Assembly (NCBI GenBank): GCA_035374585.1
Contig: DAOSPF010000005.1
Location: 14,748-78,747, forward strand
Direction of reading: 5' to 3'
DNA from: JAKPQD01 sp029572965
GTDB taxonomy: Bacteria; Bacteroidota; Bacteroidia; Bacteroidales; DTGW01
DNA length: 64,000 bases
Made by a program: the position numbers and the translations under genes. Positions 52,617-62,386 of this stretch are shown here, in pieces. Numbering within the stretch: position 1 is the first letter of the stretch; each line of letters opens with the position of its first letter. Under the pieces are notes generated by a model. That model did no database searches, was not told the origin of the DNA, and saw nothing but the letters and a program-made list of their open reading frames with translations.

Positions 52617-55600
52617 ATGCGTAAAGTATTTCTTTTTCTTCTCTTCATTAGCCTTATAAAACAAGGCTTTTCAACCGAAAAGATCTTGTTTTCAAAATTG
52701 GATATCAATGCCGGGTTGTCGCAAAATCACATAAATTGCATTTTTAAAGACTCAAAAGGGTTTGTTTGGATAGGTACCATGTCCGGGCTCAACAGGTATG
52801 ATGGTTCTTTGTTTAAAATTTTTCGTAATGACGCAAATGATTCGGCTTCAATTATTGACAACTTTATTATTAGTATAACTGAAGATAATTTTGGCTGTTT
52901 ATGGATTCTTACCCGCTTAGGTTATAACATTTACAACCCGGTTGATGAATCTTTTTCTCGTCAAGCCCCTGAATGCTTTTCAGCAATAGGTTCTGATTTT
53001 ACGCAAATCAATGAAATGACTAAAGACATAGACGGAGGGCTGTGGTTTGCCCAATCTAACCTTGGGGTTATTTACTACAATCCACTTGAAAACAAATGTG
53101 AACTACTGAAAGTAAACCCCAAAAATACAGAATGTTTGTCTTCAAAGGCTGTCCGTGCAATTACAAATGATACAGAAGGCAACCTGCTGACCATAAACGA
53201 CAACGCAGTAATCGAAAGAATTGACCACAAAACAAAAAAAGTAACCCAACGCATTACCAGCATACGCAATATCTGTGGCGACCTTGCTTTTTATAAAATA
53301 ATGTGCGACAAAGAAAACCTTATTTGGGTTTACAGCACCAATGTAGCTTCTGGAATTTATCAGATAAACCCCAGGACATTGAAAACCCGCATTTTTAACA
53401 CTAAATCATTGCCTGCATTAAATAATAATATCATCAGGGCTGTTGAAGACGATGGGCTTGGACGTATTTGGATTGGCACAGACCATGGAGGTATTAATAT
53501 TATTGATAAAAAAGCTGATAAAATAACTGTTCTCACATCAGACAATAACAACGAATACAGCCTTTCGCAAAATGCAATTACCTGCATTTATAAAGACAAT
53601 ACAAATATTGTTTGGGTAGGAACATACAAACGGGGGGTAAATTTTTACCACCCTAACCTTGTGAAATTCGACTTGTATAGACATGAAAGCTCAAAGGCAA
53701 ACAGTATTGGCTTTGATGACATAAACTGTTTTGCCGAAGATAAAAAAGAGAATTTGTGGATAGGGACAAACAATGGAGGTATTTTTTATTTCGACAGGAA
53801 AACCAATACTTTTAAAAACTACAAACATAACCCATCTGATCCTGCAAGCCTCCCCAATAACGTGATCCTTAAACTATATATTGACAAAGATGATAAACTT
53901 TGGGTAGCTTCATATTACGGAGGATTAAGTTATTTTGACGGACAAAAGTTTGTACGCTTTAAACATGACGACAAAAACCCCCAAAGCTTATCAGACGATA
54001 AAGTTTGGGACATTTTTGAAGATTCTCAAGGGAATTTTTGGATTGGTACCCTAGGTAGCGGATTAGATTTATTTGATCGCAAAAAAAACATTTTCTACCA
54101 TTATAAGTATGGCGAGGTTAACTCTGTGAGTTCTAATTATATATTGCATATTGCCGAAGATAAAAACAGGAACCTTTGGTTAGCAACAGCTTTGGGAGTT
54201 AATATGTTAGAACACAAAACAGGGCGGTTTGTTTACTTTAACAATATCCCCTCAGACAAAAACAGCCTTTGTAATAATAATGTAACCTTTGTTTTCCCTG
54301 ACAGCAGAGGGCTTATATGGATTGGGACCCGCGAAGGGCTTAGTATTTATAATCCTTTTACACGTAAGATAAACAGTTATTTTATGAATGATGGGTTGCC
54401 AAGCAATACCATTCAAAGCATTACAGAAGACAACCTGCACCATATATGGATTAGCACAACCAATGGGTTGACAAGGTTTTTTATAAAATCATTTACCAAC
54501 AATAAGCTGGAATTTGATATTTTCAACTATGACAAATCTGACGGTTTGCAGGGAAGCGAGTTTAACGAAAAAGCATGTCTTAAAACATCGAAAGGAGAGC
54601 TTGTGTTTGGCGGGGCTAATGGGTTTAACATTTTCAAACCTCAACAAATTAAAAGCAACACCACTCCCCCTCCGGTATATATCACTGATTTATACCTATT
54701 TAACGAGAAGGTAAAAGTAAATAAACCTGTTTTTAAAAGAATTGTACTAACCAAATCTTTGATGAACAACAAAAAATTGAAGTTACGCTATAGCGAAAAT
54801 ATCTTTTCTATCGAATTTGCCGCACTTAATTATCTTCATCCCGAAAAAAACCGTTTTAAATATAAGCTTGAAGGATTTAATGAAACCTGGATTGAAACAA
54901 ATAGCCTGCATCCAAAGGCTACCTATACCAACCTTGACCCTGGTAGGTATATTTTCAGGGTTATAGCATCAAATGACGATGGCGTATGGAATAAAGAAGG
55001 AGCTTCGCTCGAGATAGTTGTTTCTCCTCCATTTTGGCGCTCAGTCATTGCATTTGTACTTTATTTCCTGATAATTTTTGGGATACTGATATACGCAAGG
55101 CACCAAGTTGTAAAAAAAGCCCGGATAAAATTTAGCCTGGAAAATGAACGCAAAGAAGCCAAACGTTTGCACGAACTGGACATGCTAAAAATTCGTTTTT
55201 TTACCAATATCAGCCATGAGTTTCGAACTCCGCTCACACTGATTATCACCCCATTGGAAAAATTACTAAAAACAACACAAGACACAATACTGTTAGGACA
55301 GTTAAACCTGATACACCGAAACGCAAAACGCCTGCTAAATCTTGTCAATCAATTACTTGACATTAGAAGGCTTGAAGTTGAACCGTTTAAACTGAACCTG
55401 CAATTAGGCGACCTGATATATTTTGTCCGGGACATCACCACCTCTTTTTCAGACTTTGGCGAAAAGAAGAACATCCAGCTTATTTTCAAATCTAATGTTG
55501 AATATATCAATATAGCTTTTGATGCCGACAAAATGGAAAAAATTCTTTTTAACCTCTTATCCAATGCCTTTAAATTTACTTATGAAAATGGAAAAATTGA

Positions 55601-56747
55601 GGTTAACATAGAATACAACAAATTAGGAGACAATAGCAAGGATGCTGTTACCATAAAAGTTAAAGATACAGGTATTGGTATCCCTCACGAACTTCAGGAA
55701 AGCATTTTTGAACCATTTATTCAAAATACTGAAATGCCGGCCAACATTATTAACCAGGGAAGCGGAATTGGACTGGCCCTGACCAAAGAATTTGTTCGTT
55801 TGCACAATGGCCGCATTTGGGTAGAAAGTGAGCCCGGCAAAGGGAGCTGCTTCTATGTAGAACTGCCGGTCAATGTATCTGCAGAGGCTGTTGGTGGCAA
55901 CAATATTGAGACAGTGTTAATCAATGCTGAAAAAGAAGCCCTCCCCGAAAATGAGACGGACGAACCTTCAAATAAAACAAAATCTTCGTTGATGTTGGTA
56001 GAAGATAACGAAGATTTAAGATTTTACCTGAAAGACAACCTGCGGATTCATTACCAGATTTTTGAGTCAGGCAATGGAACTGATGCATTAAAGCAAATTA
56101 TGGAAGTAGTACCCGATTTGGTAGTTAGCGATATTGCCATCCCCGGCATTGATGGCATTGAGCTTTGTAAAAGGCTCAAAAATGACAAACGCACCTCACA
56201 TATCCCGGTAATACTACTCACAGCCCATCTTGACAACACTCAAAAAGTAAATGGATTTGAAGCTGGTGCAGACGATTACCTGACAAAGCCATTTAGCTTT
56301 GAAATTCTTGAATCAAGGATAAAAAACCTTATTTCACTAAGAGATTCTTTACGAAAAACATTTAAAACGAATTTCGATCTTAACCCCTCCGAAGTTGAAA
56401 TAGTTTCTTTGGATGAAAAATTTTTAAAGAAAACCCTTGAAGTGGTAGAAAAACAAATCGGCAATCCTGATTTTTCAGTTGAAGACCTGAGCAAAGAAAT
56501 GGGCATGAGCCGCGTTCATTTGTACAAAAAATTGCTTTTCCTTACGGGAAAGACACCAAGTGAATTTATAAGGCTTATCCGGCTTAAACGGGCTGCCCAG
56601 CTGCTCCAAAAAAGCCAACTTACAGTAGCTGAGATTTCATATCAAACAGGTTTTAACAATCCAAAATATTTTGCCCGGTATTTTAGAGACGAATTTGGTA
56701 TTTTACCATCAGCTTATGCCCACGAATATAAAAATAAACAAGAATAA
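52617..56747 (+). CDS. Hybrid two-component system sensor/regulator (HTCS)
   Basis: 1376 residues from the ATG at 52617 (signal peptide MRKVFLFLLFISLIKQGFS); an upstream TTG start is unlikely. The periplasmic part is a two-propeller array of Reg_prop repeats (many W-I-G-T motifs, residues 30-720) plus a Y_Y_Y domain (about 730-800). A transmembrane segment lies at about 808-830. Then come HisKA with phospho-acceptor His867 (NISHEFRTPL), HATPase (DTGIGIPHELQ, GSGIGLAL), a receiver domain with Asp1172 (VVSDIAIPGIDG) and an AraC-type DNA-binding domain (about 1275-1376). HTCS proteins sense oligosaccharides and activate glycan-use genes. No susC/susD pair is in this window. Confidence 0.96.
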   Translation: MRKVFLFLLFISLIKQGFSTEKILFSKLDINAGLSQNHINCIFKDSKGFVWIGTMSGLNRYDGSLFKIFRNDANDSASIIDNFIISITEDNFGCLWILTRLGYNIYNPVDESFSRQAPECFSAIGSDFTQINEMTKDIDGGLWFAQSNLGVIYYNPLENKCELLKVNPKNTECLSSKAVRAITNDTEGNLLTINDNAVIERIDHKTKKVTQRITSIRNICGDLAFYKIMCDKENLIWVYSTNVASGIYQINPRTLKTRIFNTKSLPALNNNIIRAVEDDGLGRIWIGTDHGGINIIDKKADKITVLTSDNNNEYSLSQNAITCIYKDNTNIVWVGTYKRGVNFYHPNLVKFDLYRHESSKANSIGFDDINCFAEDKKENLWIGTNNGGIFYFDRKTNTFKNYKHNPSDPASLPNNVILKLYIDKDDKLWVASYYGGLSYFDGQKFVRFKHDDKNPQSLSDDKVWDIFEDSQGNFWIGTLGSGLDLFDRKKNIFYHYKYGEVNSVSSNYILHIAEDKNRNLWLATALGVNMLEHKTGRFVYFNNIPSDKNSLCNNNVTFVFPDSRGLIWIGTREGLSIYNPFTRKINSYFMNDGLPSNTIQSITEDNLHHIWISTTNGLTRFFIKSFTNNKLEFDIFNYDKSDGLQGSEFNEKACLKTSKGELVFGGANGFNIFKPQQIKSNTTPPPVYITDLYLFNEKVKVNKPVFKRIVLTKSLMNNKKLKLRYSENIFSIEFAALNYLHPEKNRFKYKLEGFNETWIETNSLHPKATYTNLDPGRYIFRVIASNDDGVWNKEGASLEIVVSPPFWRSVIAFVLYFLIIFGILIYARHQVVKKARIKFSLENERKEAKRLHELDMLKIRFFTNISHEFRTPLTLIITPLEKLLKTTQDTILLGQLNLIHRNAKRLLNLVNQLLDIRRLEVEPFKLNLQLGDLIYFVRDITTSFSDFGEKKNIQLIFKSNVEYINIAFDADKMEKILFNLLSNAFKFTYENGKIEVNIEYNKLGDNSKDAVTIKVKDTGIGIPHELQESIFEPFIQNTEMPANIINQGSGIGLALTKEFVRLHNGRIWVESEPGKGSCFYVELPVNVSAEAVGGNNIETVLINAEKEALPENETDEPSNKTKSSLMLVEDNEDLRFYLKDNLRIHYQIFESGNGTDALKQIMEVVPDLVVSDIAIPGIDGIELCKRLKNDKRTSHIPVILLTAHLDNTQKVNGFEAGADDYLTKPFSFEILESRIKNLISLRDSLRKTFKTNFDLNPSEVEIVSLDEKFLKKTLEVVEKQIGNPDFSVEDLSKEMGMSRVHLYKKLLFLTGKTPSEFIRLIRLKRAAQLLQKSQLTVAEISYQTGFNNPKYFARYFRDEFGILPSAYAHEYKNKQE

Positions 56748-56756
56748 AACTATTTG

Positions 56757-58172
56757 TCAAATATGCCTTCCTTTAAAAATAATAACAATAGTATAATAAA
56801 TAACCAGAAAATCTGTACGTAACGACATATTTTCGAGATATATAAGATCGTAACGCAAACGTTTTACCATTTGCTCAATATTGCTTGCATATCCGTACCT
56901 AACTTGCCCCAATGAGGTAATACCAGGTTTTATCTTTTGCAACTGTTTGTAGTTGGGAGCAATCTTCACTATCTGTTCTATATAGTACTTGCGTTCAGGA
57001 CGAGGTCCAACCAAAGACATATCTCCTTTCAAAACATTATAAAAATTAGGTATTTCGTCAAGCTTGGTTTGTCTTAGCAAACGCCCAAAAGGCGTACAGC
57101 GTCTGTCGTTTTGAGTAGAAAGGTTAGGTCCATTTTTTTCGGCATCGACATACATACTCCTGAACTTGTAAAGAACAAAAGGCTTGCCATTTTTACCAAT
57201 CCTTTCTTGCCTGAAAAATATAGGCCCTTTAGAAGTTACCTTCACGCCAATAGCAATAATGATAATTAAAGGCAGAAAAAGTAAAATAGCCAAAACTGCC
57301 CCGGTAAAATCAATACATGCTTTTAAAGCCTGCTGCCACAAAGGCATCAACTGATGATCAATTTCAAATAAAGCTGTACCCAGGATATTACTAATTTTCA
57401 GCTGTCCCTTCAAATGACTGCTAATCTCAGCCACAATTTTTACAGTTATTTCAGAATAACCCAACCAGTTAAGGATTTCTTTGGTCTTTTCACTTTCTGA
57501 TGATTCTGTAGCAATGATAATTTCTGACGGGCTATATTCTTTTATAATGTCCGGGAAATCCTGAATAGTACCCAAACATGGCAGTTCATTAAACTTTGAA
57601 TTATTGTCACTGGTTTGGATATACCCGATAAACCGATTGCCATAAATAGCCTTTTTGAGCGTCAACTCGTCAAAAATATTTTTTGCCTGTTGCTGACAAC
57701 CTACTATGATGGTATCAAATGAAAGCTGACCATTTCGTACTTTTCTTTGCTTTGAAGCGGTAATTATCCAACGTCCGGCAAGAGTTAGCAAGTATTGAAT
57801 TGCAAAAAGCGTAATAAAAGTGATGTAATAATTTTTGTAATTCCGAACCTGGTCATCGAGCAAGAAAAAAAAGAAAATAACAACAGTGCCAATAAAAACA
57901 GCCTGGAAAGAAGAAACGGCATCCGTACTTTTATTTTTATTATAAATAAAGTTATAATAACCAGACAAATAGTACAAAAAAACCCAACATAGCGGTATAA
58001 GGGTAATTCCCAGATAAAACTTACTGTCATGCAACATTTGCGACACAACCTGTGAAAAATCAAACTGCTCAATAACATATTTTCGAAAAACGAAAAAACA
58101 TGTCCAGGAGATGACAGCCATAAAAAAGTCTGTTGCGATATATAAAGCTTTTGCCTTTCTTGGGTTTGTCAT
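56757..58172 (-). CDS. Polyprenyl glycosylphosphotransferase (exopolysaccharide sugar transferase)
   Basis: 471 residues. About four or five N-terminal transmembrane helices are followed by a CoA-binding-like domain (TIIVGCQQQAKNIFDELT), another helix near 280-310 and the bacterial sugar transferase domain: FFRQERIGKNGKPFVLYKFRSM, RLLRQTKLDEIPNFYNVLKGDMSLVGPRPER. It transfers a hexose-1-phosphate to undecaprenyl phosphate at the start of capsule or exopolysaccharide synthesis. It stands alone, convergent with the HTCS gene 9 nt away, without other capsule genes nearby. Confidence 0.93.
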   Translation of the reverse strand: MTNPRKAKALYIATDFFMAVISWTCFFVFRKYVIEQFDFSQVVSQMLHDSKFYLGITLIPLCWVFLYYLSGYYNFIYNKNKSTDAVSSFQAVFIGTVVIFFFFLLDDQVRNYKNYYITFITLFAIQYLLTLAGRWIITASKQRKVRNGQLSFDTIIVGCQQQAKNIFDELTLKKAIYGNRFIGYIQTSDNNSKFNELPCLGTIQDFPDIIKEYSPSEIIIATESSESEKTKEILNWLGYSEITVKIVAEISSHLKGQLKISNILGTALFEIDHQLMPLWQQALKACIDFTGAVLAILLFLPLIIIIAIGVKVTSKGPIFFRQERIGKNGKPFVLYKFRSMYVDAEKNGPNLSTQNDRRCTPFGRLLRQTKLDEIPNFYNVLKGDMSLVGPRPERKYYIEQIVKIAPNYKQLQKIKPGITSLGQVRYGYASNIEQMVKRLRYDLIYLENMSLRTDFLVIYYTIVIIFKGRHI

Positions 58173-58211
58173 TGCTCAAAAGTTTATTCAAAAATAGTTT
58201 TTTTTCAATAA

Positions 58212-59663
58212 TTAATTAGCATTTTCAGGTATTTGCTTCTTTCTTATTACGAAAAGCCCCATAAAAGTCAACATTCCATTAATAATAAGAATCTCAAAGC
58301 TAAAGAAATCGGGGAACAAAAAGTTTAAAAATAAACAAACAACCGGAGAAGCAATAGTTACATAAGGGACTAATTTTTCTTTTAATTTATATTTTGTAAA
58401 CAACCCAAAAGAAAACAGGCCAAGCAGCGGGCCATACGTATAACCGGCGGCGGTAAACACAGCTGATATAACATTTTGGTTATTTACAACATGAAAAAGC
58501 ATTATTAGCCCGATAATTAAAAGAGAAATCGCCAGATGTACTCTTTTTCTTGTCTTTGCAAGATATTCATCACTCTTTTGGTTTGCTTTCAGGATGTCTA
58601 ATGTAAATGAAGTTGTCAAAGCTGTAATAGCAGAGTCTGAACTGGCAAATGTAGCAGATATAAGGCCTATTGTAAAGATTATTACAAAAAACACAGGCAT
58701 AACATCTAATGTAGCAACGGCAGGGAATAACATGTCCGAATTGGCAGGAATGACAAAACCTGTTTGGGCTGCAAATATATAAAGCATAGCCCCTACAACA
58801 AGAAACAAAATATTTACAGGAATTAGGCTAAGACTAAACCAAAACATGTTTTTTTGAGCCTCACGGATATTCTTGCAACTAAGGTTTTTTTGCATCAAAT
58901 CCTGGTCAAGGCCGGTCATAGTGATAGCAATAAAAGCCCCGCTCAGAAATTGACGAAAAAAAAAGCGTTTATCGCTATACTCGGTCCAAAAGAAAACTTT
59001 GGAATAATTACTATCTCTGATGGCATTGAAAACCCCTGCAAAATCGAGATGAAGGAACCTGGCCAGAATAACAACCACCCCTATAAGTGAGAATAACATG
59101 AAAGCCGTTTGTATGGTGTCAGTGTAAATAATAGTCCTAACTCCGCCTATTCTGGTATAATAATAAACAAAAAGCAAGGCACAACTTGCTGTTAGCCAAA
59201 AAGGAACACCCATGTGGTCAAAAACAACATACTGAAGCACACTGACCGAAAGAAACAGCCTAAAAGCAGACCCTATAGTTCTGGAAATAAGAAAAAACAT
59301 AGCCCCTGAGATGTATGAAGTTTCTCCAAACCGTTTTTGCAGGTATGTGTATATAGATGTAAGTTCAAGCTTGTAGTATAAAGGCATTAACACCAAAGCT
59401 ATAAAAGCATACCCGGCCAGATAGCCCAATACAATTTGCATATACGAAAACTGGCTGGTTCCAACCCATCCCGGAACCGAAATAAATGAAACCCCAGAAA
59501 TAGAAGCCCCAATCATTCCAAAAGCAACAATAAACCAGGGCGATTTACGGTTCCCGATAAAAAATGTTGAATTATCAGCTTTTCGGGCAGTAACATGGGA
59601 TACAATGTAAATTCCAACAAAATAAACTAATATGATACAAAGGATAAAATATGGAGACATCAT
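58212..59663 (-). CDS. Sodium:solute symporter (SSS family)
   Basis: 483 residues with about 13 transmembrane helices. SSS signatures include FIGNRKSPWFIVAFGMIGASISGVSFISVPGW near the N-terminus, GGVRTIIYTDTIQ and the Na-site region LISATFASSDSAITALTTSF. It imports an unknown solute with Na+. The substrate could be a sugar, sialic acid or amino acid. Its start region overlaps the promoter region of recR, which is transcribed divergently. Confidence 0.92.
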   Translation of the reverse strand: MMSPYFILCIILVYFVGIYIVSHVTARKADNSTFFIGNRKSPWFIVAFGMIGASISGVSFISVPGWVGTSQFSYMQIVLGYLAGYAFIALVLMPLYYKLELTSIYTYLQKRFGETSYISGAMFFLISRTIGSAFRLFLSVSVLQYVVFDHMGVPFWLTASCALLFVYYYTRIGGVRTIIYTDTIQTAFMLFSLIGVVVILARFLHLDFAGVFNAIRDSNYSKVFFWTEYSDKRFFFRQFLSGAFIAITMTGLDQDLMQKNLSCKNIREAQKNMFWFSLSLIPVNILFLVVGAMLYIFAAQTGFVIPANSDMLFPAVATLDVMPVFFVIIFTIGLISATFASSDSAITALTTSFTLDILKANQKSDEYLAKTRKRVHLAISLLIIGLIMLFHVVNNQNVISAVFTAAGYTYGPLLGLFSFGLFTKYKLKEKLVPYVTIASPVVCLFLNFLFPDFFSFEILIINGMLTFMGLFVIRKKQIPENAN

Positions 59664-59715
59664 TGGTAAAGCTTTACGGCAAATGTAGAAAATCTTTTAA
59701 ATTTACAATTATTTA

Positions 59716-59723
59716 TAATTTTG
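59716..59723 (+). promoter_or_regulatory. -7 promoter box of recR
   Basis: TAATTTTG fits TAnnTTTG and lies 17 nt before the recR ATG at 59741. Confidence 0.55.
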
Positions 59724-59740
59724 CGATAAACAGATTTTAT

Positions 59741-60367
59741 ATGAACAGCCCCACTTTTTCGTCTCAATTGTTGGAGGAAGCTGTAGAGCAATTTGCCAAA
59801 CTACCCGGAATAGGCCGAAAAACAGCGTTAAGAATGGCGCTATTTCTTTTAAAACAACCCATTGAAGATGTCAACCTGTTTTCGGCTTCGATTTCCAGGC
59901 TCCGAAACGAGATTAAGTTTTGCATGATATGCAGTAACCTCTCTGATGCTGACGTATGTCCTATTTGCAACGACAAGCAACGAGACAATTCGCTGGTTTG
60001 CGTTGTCGAAAATGCTAAAGATGTTCTTTCTATTGAAAATACAGGACAATATCATGGGGTTTATCATGTACTTGGCGGTATTATTTCTCCTATGGAAGGC
60101 ATAGGACCTGCCGATTTGCGTATTGAACAGCTCGAACAACGGGTGGCAGAAGGGACTATAAAAGAAATAATATTTGCTTTTAGTGCTACAGCAGAAGGAG
60201 ACACTACCTCGTTCTATTTATACCGTCGTTTAAGCCGCTTCAGTGTACAAATATCATCTATCGCCCGAGGAGTTGCTATCGGGGACGAATTGGATTATAC
60301 AGACACCGTAACTCTTGGCCGATCTATACAAAACAGATTACCCTTCGAGGTAAAACAAAACAAATAG
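59741..60367 (+). CDS. recR: Recombination protein RecR
   Basis: 208 residues from the ATG at 59741 (MNSPTFSSQLLEEAVEQFAK); a longer frame from 59651 would overlap the symporter gene and the promoter. A helix-hairpin-helix LPGIGRKTALRMA, the C4 zinc finger CMICSNLSDADVCPIC, the Toprim core (VVENAKDVLSIENTGQYHGVYHVLGG) and FAFSATAEGDTTSFYL are present. RecR loads RecA with RecO/RecF in recombinational repair. Confidence 0.96.
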   Translation: MNSPTFSSQLLEEAVEQFAKLPGIGRKTALRMALFLLKQPIEDVNLFSASISRLRNEIKFCMICSNLSDADVCPICNDKQRDNSLVCVVENAKDVLSIENTGQYHGVYHVLGGIISPMEGIGPADLRIEQLEQRVAEGTIKEIIFAFSATAEGDTTSFYLYRRLSRFSVQISSIARGVAIGDELDYTDTVTLGRSIQNRLPFEVKQNK

Positions 60368-60373
60368 AACCTT

Positions 60374-61309
60374 ATGTATAAATTAAAATTTATTGTCGCA
60401 TTAGCAGAGCTGTTTGTATTGGCTTTTATAGCAAAAAGCCAAACAAACCCTGAACTTGCCAATAAGATAAGGGCTAACGTGGTTATTGGCATTGGCAATG
60501 AAGCTTTGCCTTCATTTTTCGACCCTATCCCTTCGGGTGATGAAAATATAATTTATACTGTGGGTGTGTCTGACCCATACGCCAATGATTCGGTAGCTTT
60601 GATGCAGGCAAAAGCCCGTGCAGTACTGCTTGCCTCAGTACTCAATGGCTGCAGGTTCTCGGGAGTTTTTGACAACTATAACAACAGCGGCAATACAAGC
60701 AAATTGCAGGAATTGTACAGGATAAAATCAGCAGTTCCGCTGATTGGTTCATTAACAATAGTGGACAGCCTGCAAACCCGCTTTAATGAAAAAATATTAC
60801 TGATAAAATTTGACAAAACAGGCAAAGACACCTTGACCAAAGAAGTATTGATAGAGCTTTTCAAGACTCAACGAAAATTAGACTATGGCACACAGATAGA
60901 TTACAACATCAAGGTAGAGGAACGGTACAACAATGTTGACTTTCCTTACATTTATACCAATGTAGATGGCTCATTTGAGATACTTTCAAAGTTGGACAAT
61001 AACAAATCAAAGGTACCCCCAGGGATTTATCAATATGAACAAAATTCTTCGGATTCAACAAAAAATGTTGTATATTTACAACACAAAGGGCTTTGGTGTG
61101 GAATATTGCAAGCTTTTACAAATGAACTGGCCCTTCAGGCATCCACATCAAAATCCGTAAACAGGCAAGTAGGTCAAAATTCGGGGGACAGCTACATGGG
61201 ATATCTTTCGCGGGAAATTTTGAATAATGCCTTTACAAGCAGAATAATAAAAATATTTATCAACTTAGACCAATTACAAATTTCATTGACAAAAATTCAA
61301 AAATTATAG
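60374..61309 (+). CDS. Exported protein of unknown function, upstream of an LPP20-like gene
   Basis: 311 residues. N-terminal signal peptide (MYKLKFIVALAELFVLAFIAKSQ). The pattern AVALMQAKARAVLLASVLNG-like near residue 80 recalls LPP20-like domains, where an alpha helix rich in Ala carries A-x-A-R/K. The next gene has a similar module. No enzymatic motif is recognised. It begins 6 nt after the recR stop and is probably cotranscribed with recR and the following lipoprotein. The role is unknown, perhaps envelope-associated. Confidence 0.7.
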   Translation: MYKLKFIVALAELFVLAFIAKSQTNPELANKIRANVVIGIGNEALPSFFDPIPSGDENIIYTVGVSDPYANDSVALMQAKARAVLLASVLNGCRFSGVFDNYNNSGNTSKLQELYRIKSAVPLIGSLTIVDSLQTRFNEKILLIKFDKTGKDTLTKEVLIELFKTQRKLDYGTQIDYNIKVEERYNNVDFPYIYTNVDGSFEILSKLDNNKSKVPPGIYQYEQNSSDSTKNVVYLQHKGLWCGILQAFTNELALQASTSKSVNRQVGQNSGDSYMGYLSREILNNAFTSRIIKIFINLDQLQISLTKIQKL

Positions 61310-61344
61310 TTATCATTGTATTTTAAATCCTTAAATCTAAATTT

Positions 61345-61914
61345 ATGAAAAAGATTTTATACCTAACATTAGTTTCAGCAGCATTAGTATTGTTGAATAC
61401 AAGTTGTGGCGGCCCCAAAAAAATGTCCGCAACTGAAGATTCTCAAGAAGTAATTTTACCTTTATCAGGAAAAGAATTCCAATCTGACAAAGAGTTTTAC
61501 AGAGCAAAGGCTTCTGGAAAGAGCCCAGATATTGCAACAGCAAAAAAAATAGCTTTAAACAATGCTAAAGCTGAGATAGCCGGGCTAATTAGCAGTAAAA
61601 TCAAAACTGTTACAGACAACTACACCAACCAACGTTCTGTAGCTGATGCCCAGGATTTCGAAAGCAAATTTGAAACAATGACCCGTGAAGTAGTTAATCA
61701 ACAATTGGTTGACGTTGCTATTATCGGTGAAAAATTGATCAAAAAAGGTTCAACCTACGACTACTGGATTGGTATTGAGGTTTCAAAGAAAGCAATCTTA
61801 GAAGGTATTAATAACAGCATTTCTAAGAACCAAAAACTTGCTATCGATTATGATAAAAAGAAATTTGAAGAAATCTACAATGCCGAAATGGAAAAAATGG
61901 AAGCTCAGCAATAA
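61345..61914 (+). CDS. LPP20-like lipoprotein
   Basis: 189 residues. A signal peptide with lipobox LNTSC (Cys20 region, MKKILYLTLVSAALVLLNTS) is followed by an LPP20-like domain: FYRAKASGKSPDIATAKKIALNNAKAEIAGLISSKIK and a C-terminal YDYWIGIEVSKKAILEGI. Members are outer-membrane lipoproteins of unknown function. It is followed by a good terminator. The gene starts 35 nt after the preceding exported-protein gene. Confidence 0.85.
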   Translation: MKKILYLTLVSAALVLLNTSCGGPKKMSATEDSQEVILPLSGKEFQSDKEFYRAKASGKSPDIATAKKIALNNAKAEIAGLISSKIKTVTDNYTNQRSVADAQDFESKFETMTREVVNQQLVDVAIIGEKLIKKGSTYDYWIGIEVSKKAILEGINNSISKNQKLAIDYDKKKFEEIYNAEMEKMEAQQ

Positions 61915-61936
61915 TCTGAGAGCCTAAAAATATGAG

Positions 61937-61964
61937 AGGCTGTCCATTGGGGCAGCCTTTTTTT
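61937..61964 (+). terminator. Terminator after the LPP20-like gene
   Basis: AGGCTGTCC pairs with GGGGCAGCCT (9 bp with one G-U) around a 4-nt loop, followed by seven T. Confidence 0.85.
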
Positions 61965-62021
61965 GTACTAATGCTTAAAATTCAGACACATCCTCATTTT
62001 TAGCCATTATTATTCACGAGG

Positions 62022-62144
62022 CAATGTTGTTTAGTTAAGTATTAAAAAAGACGCCGACAAGCCAGAAAGACGCTGTCGGGGTAGTCTCACATCAGACCTG
62101 ACAGCTTTCGCAGAACCTGCCAAAGTCTTGACTAAACAACATTG
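62022..62144. mobile_element. 123-bp MITE-like non-autonomous insertion element
   Basis: Terminal inverted repeats of 18 bp (CAATGTTGTTTAGTTAAG at 62022-62039 and CTTGACTAAACAACATTG at 62127-62144, one mismatch) bound a short interior without a gene. ATTCACGAGG(C) is directly repeated on both sides (62012-62022 and 62145-62155), a 10-11-bp target duplication. The size, terminal TTAAG and duplication length recall IS4/IS231-group elements, whose TIRs end similarly. No transposase is present in the window. Confidence 0.75.
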
Positions 62145-62304
62145 ATTCACGAGGCTTCAATATAACCTGACATTGAATGATACGTAATAATTTTTTCTTT
62201 TACCCCAAAAAAAGAAAACCTCATAAAGCAAATGCTTGTAGCGTGCATTTTTTATCAACAATTATCCCAATACACCTTATGCCGGTTTTTAAATTTATGC
62301 ATTT

Positions 62305-62360
62305 AACCCAAATTATAAGGAGGCTTTTTAAAGCCAAGTTATATGATTTAGCCGGGGTAA
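62305..62360 (+). repeat. Dispersed AACCC-type repeat, second full copy
   Basis: AACCCAAATTATAAGG, then AGGCTTTTTAAAGCC (internal hairpin) and TATATGATTTAG lead to GGGGTAACC. It aligns with 45401-45457 over the whole length with scattered changes. Confidence 0.65.
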
Positions 62361-62361
62361 C

Positions 62362-62386
62362 CCTCCCGTTAAAAACGGGACAAGCT
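62362..62386 (+). repeat. Hairpin repeat ending ACGGGACAAGCT (copy 2)
   Basis: CCCGTT and AACGGG form a perfect 6-bp hairpin, followed by the 12-mer ACGGGACAAGCT also found at 19965-19976. It directly abuts the AACCC-type repeat. Confidence 0.55.
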
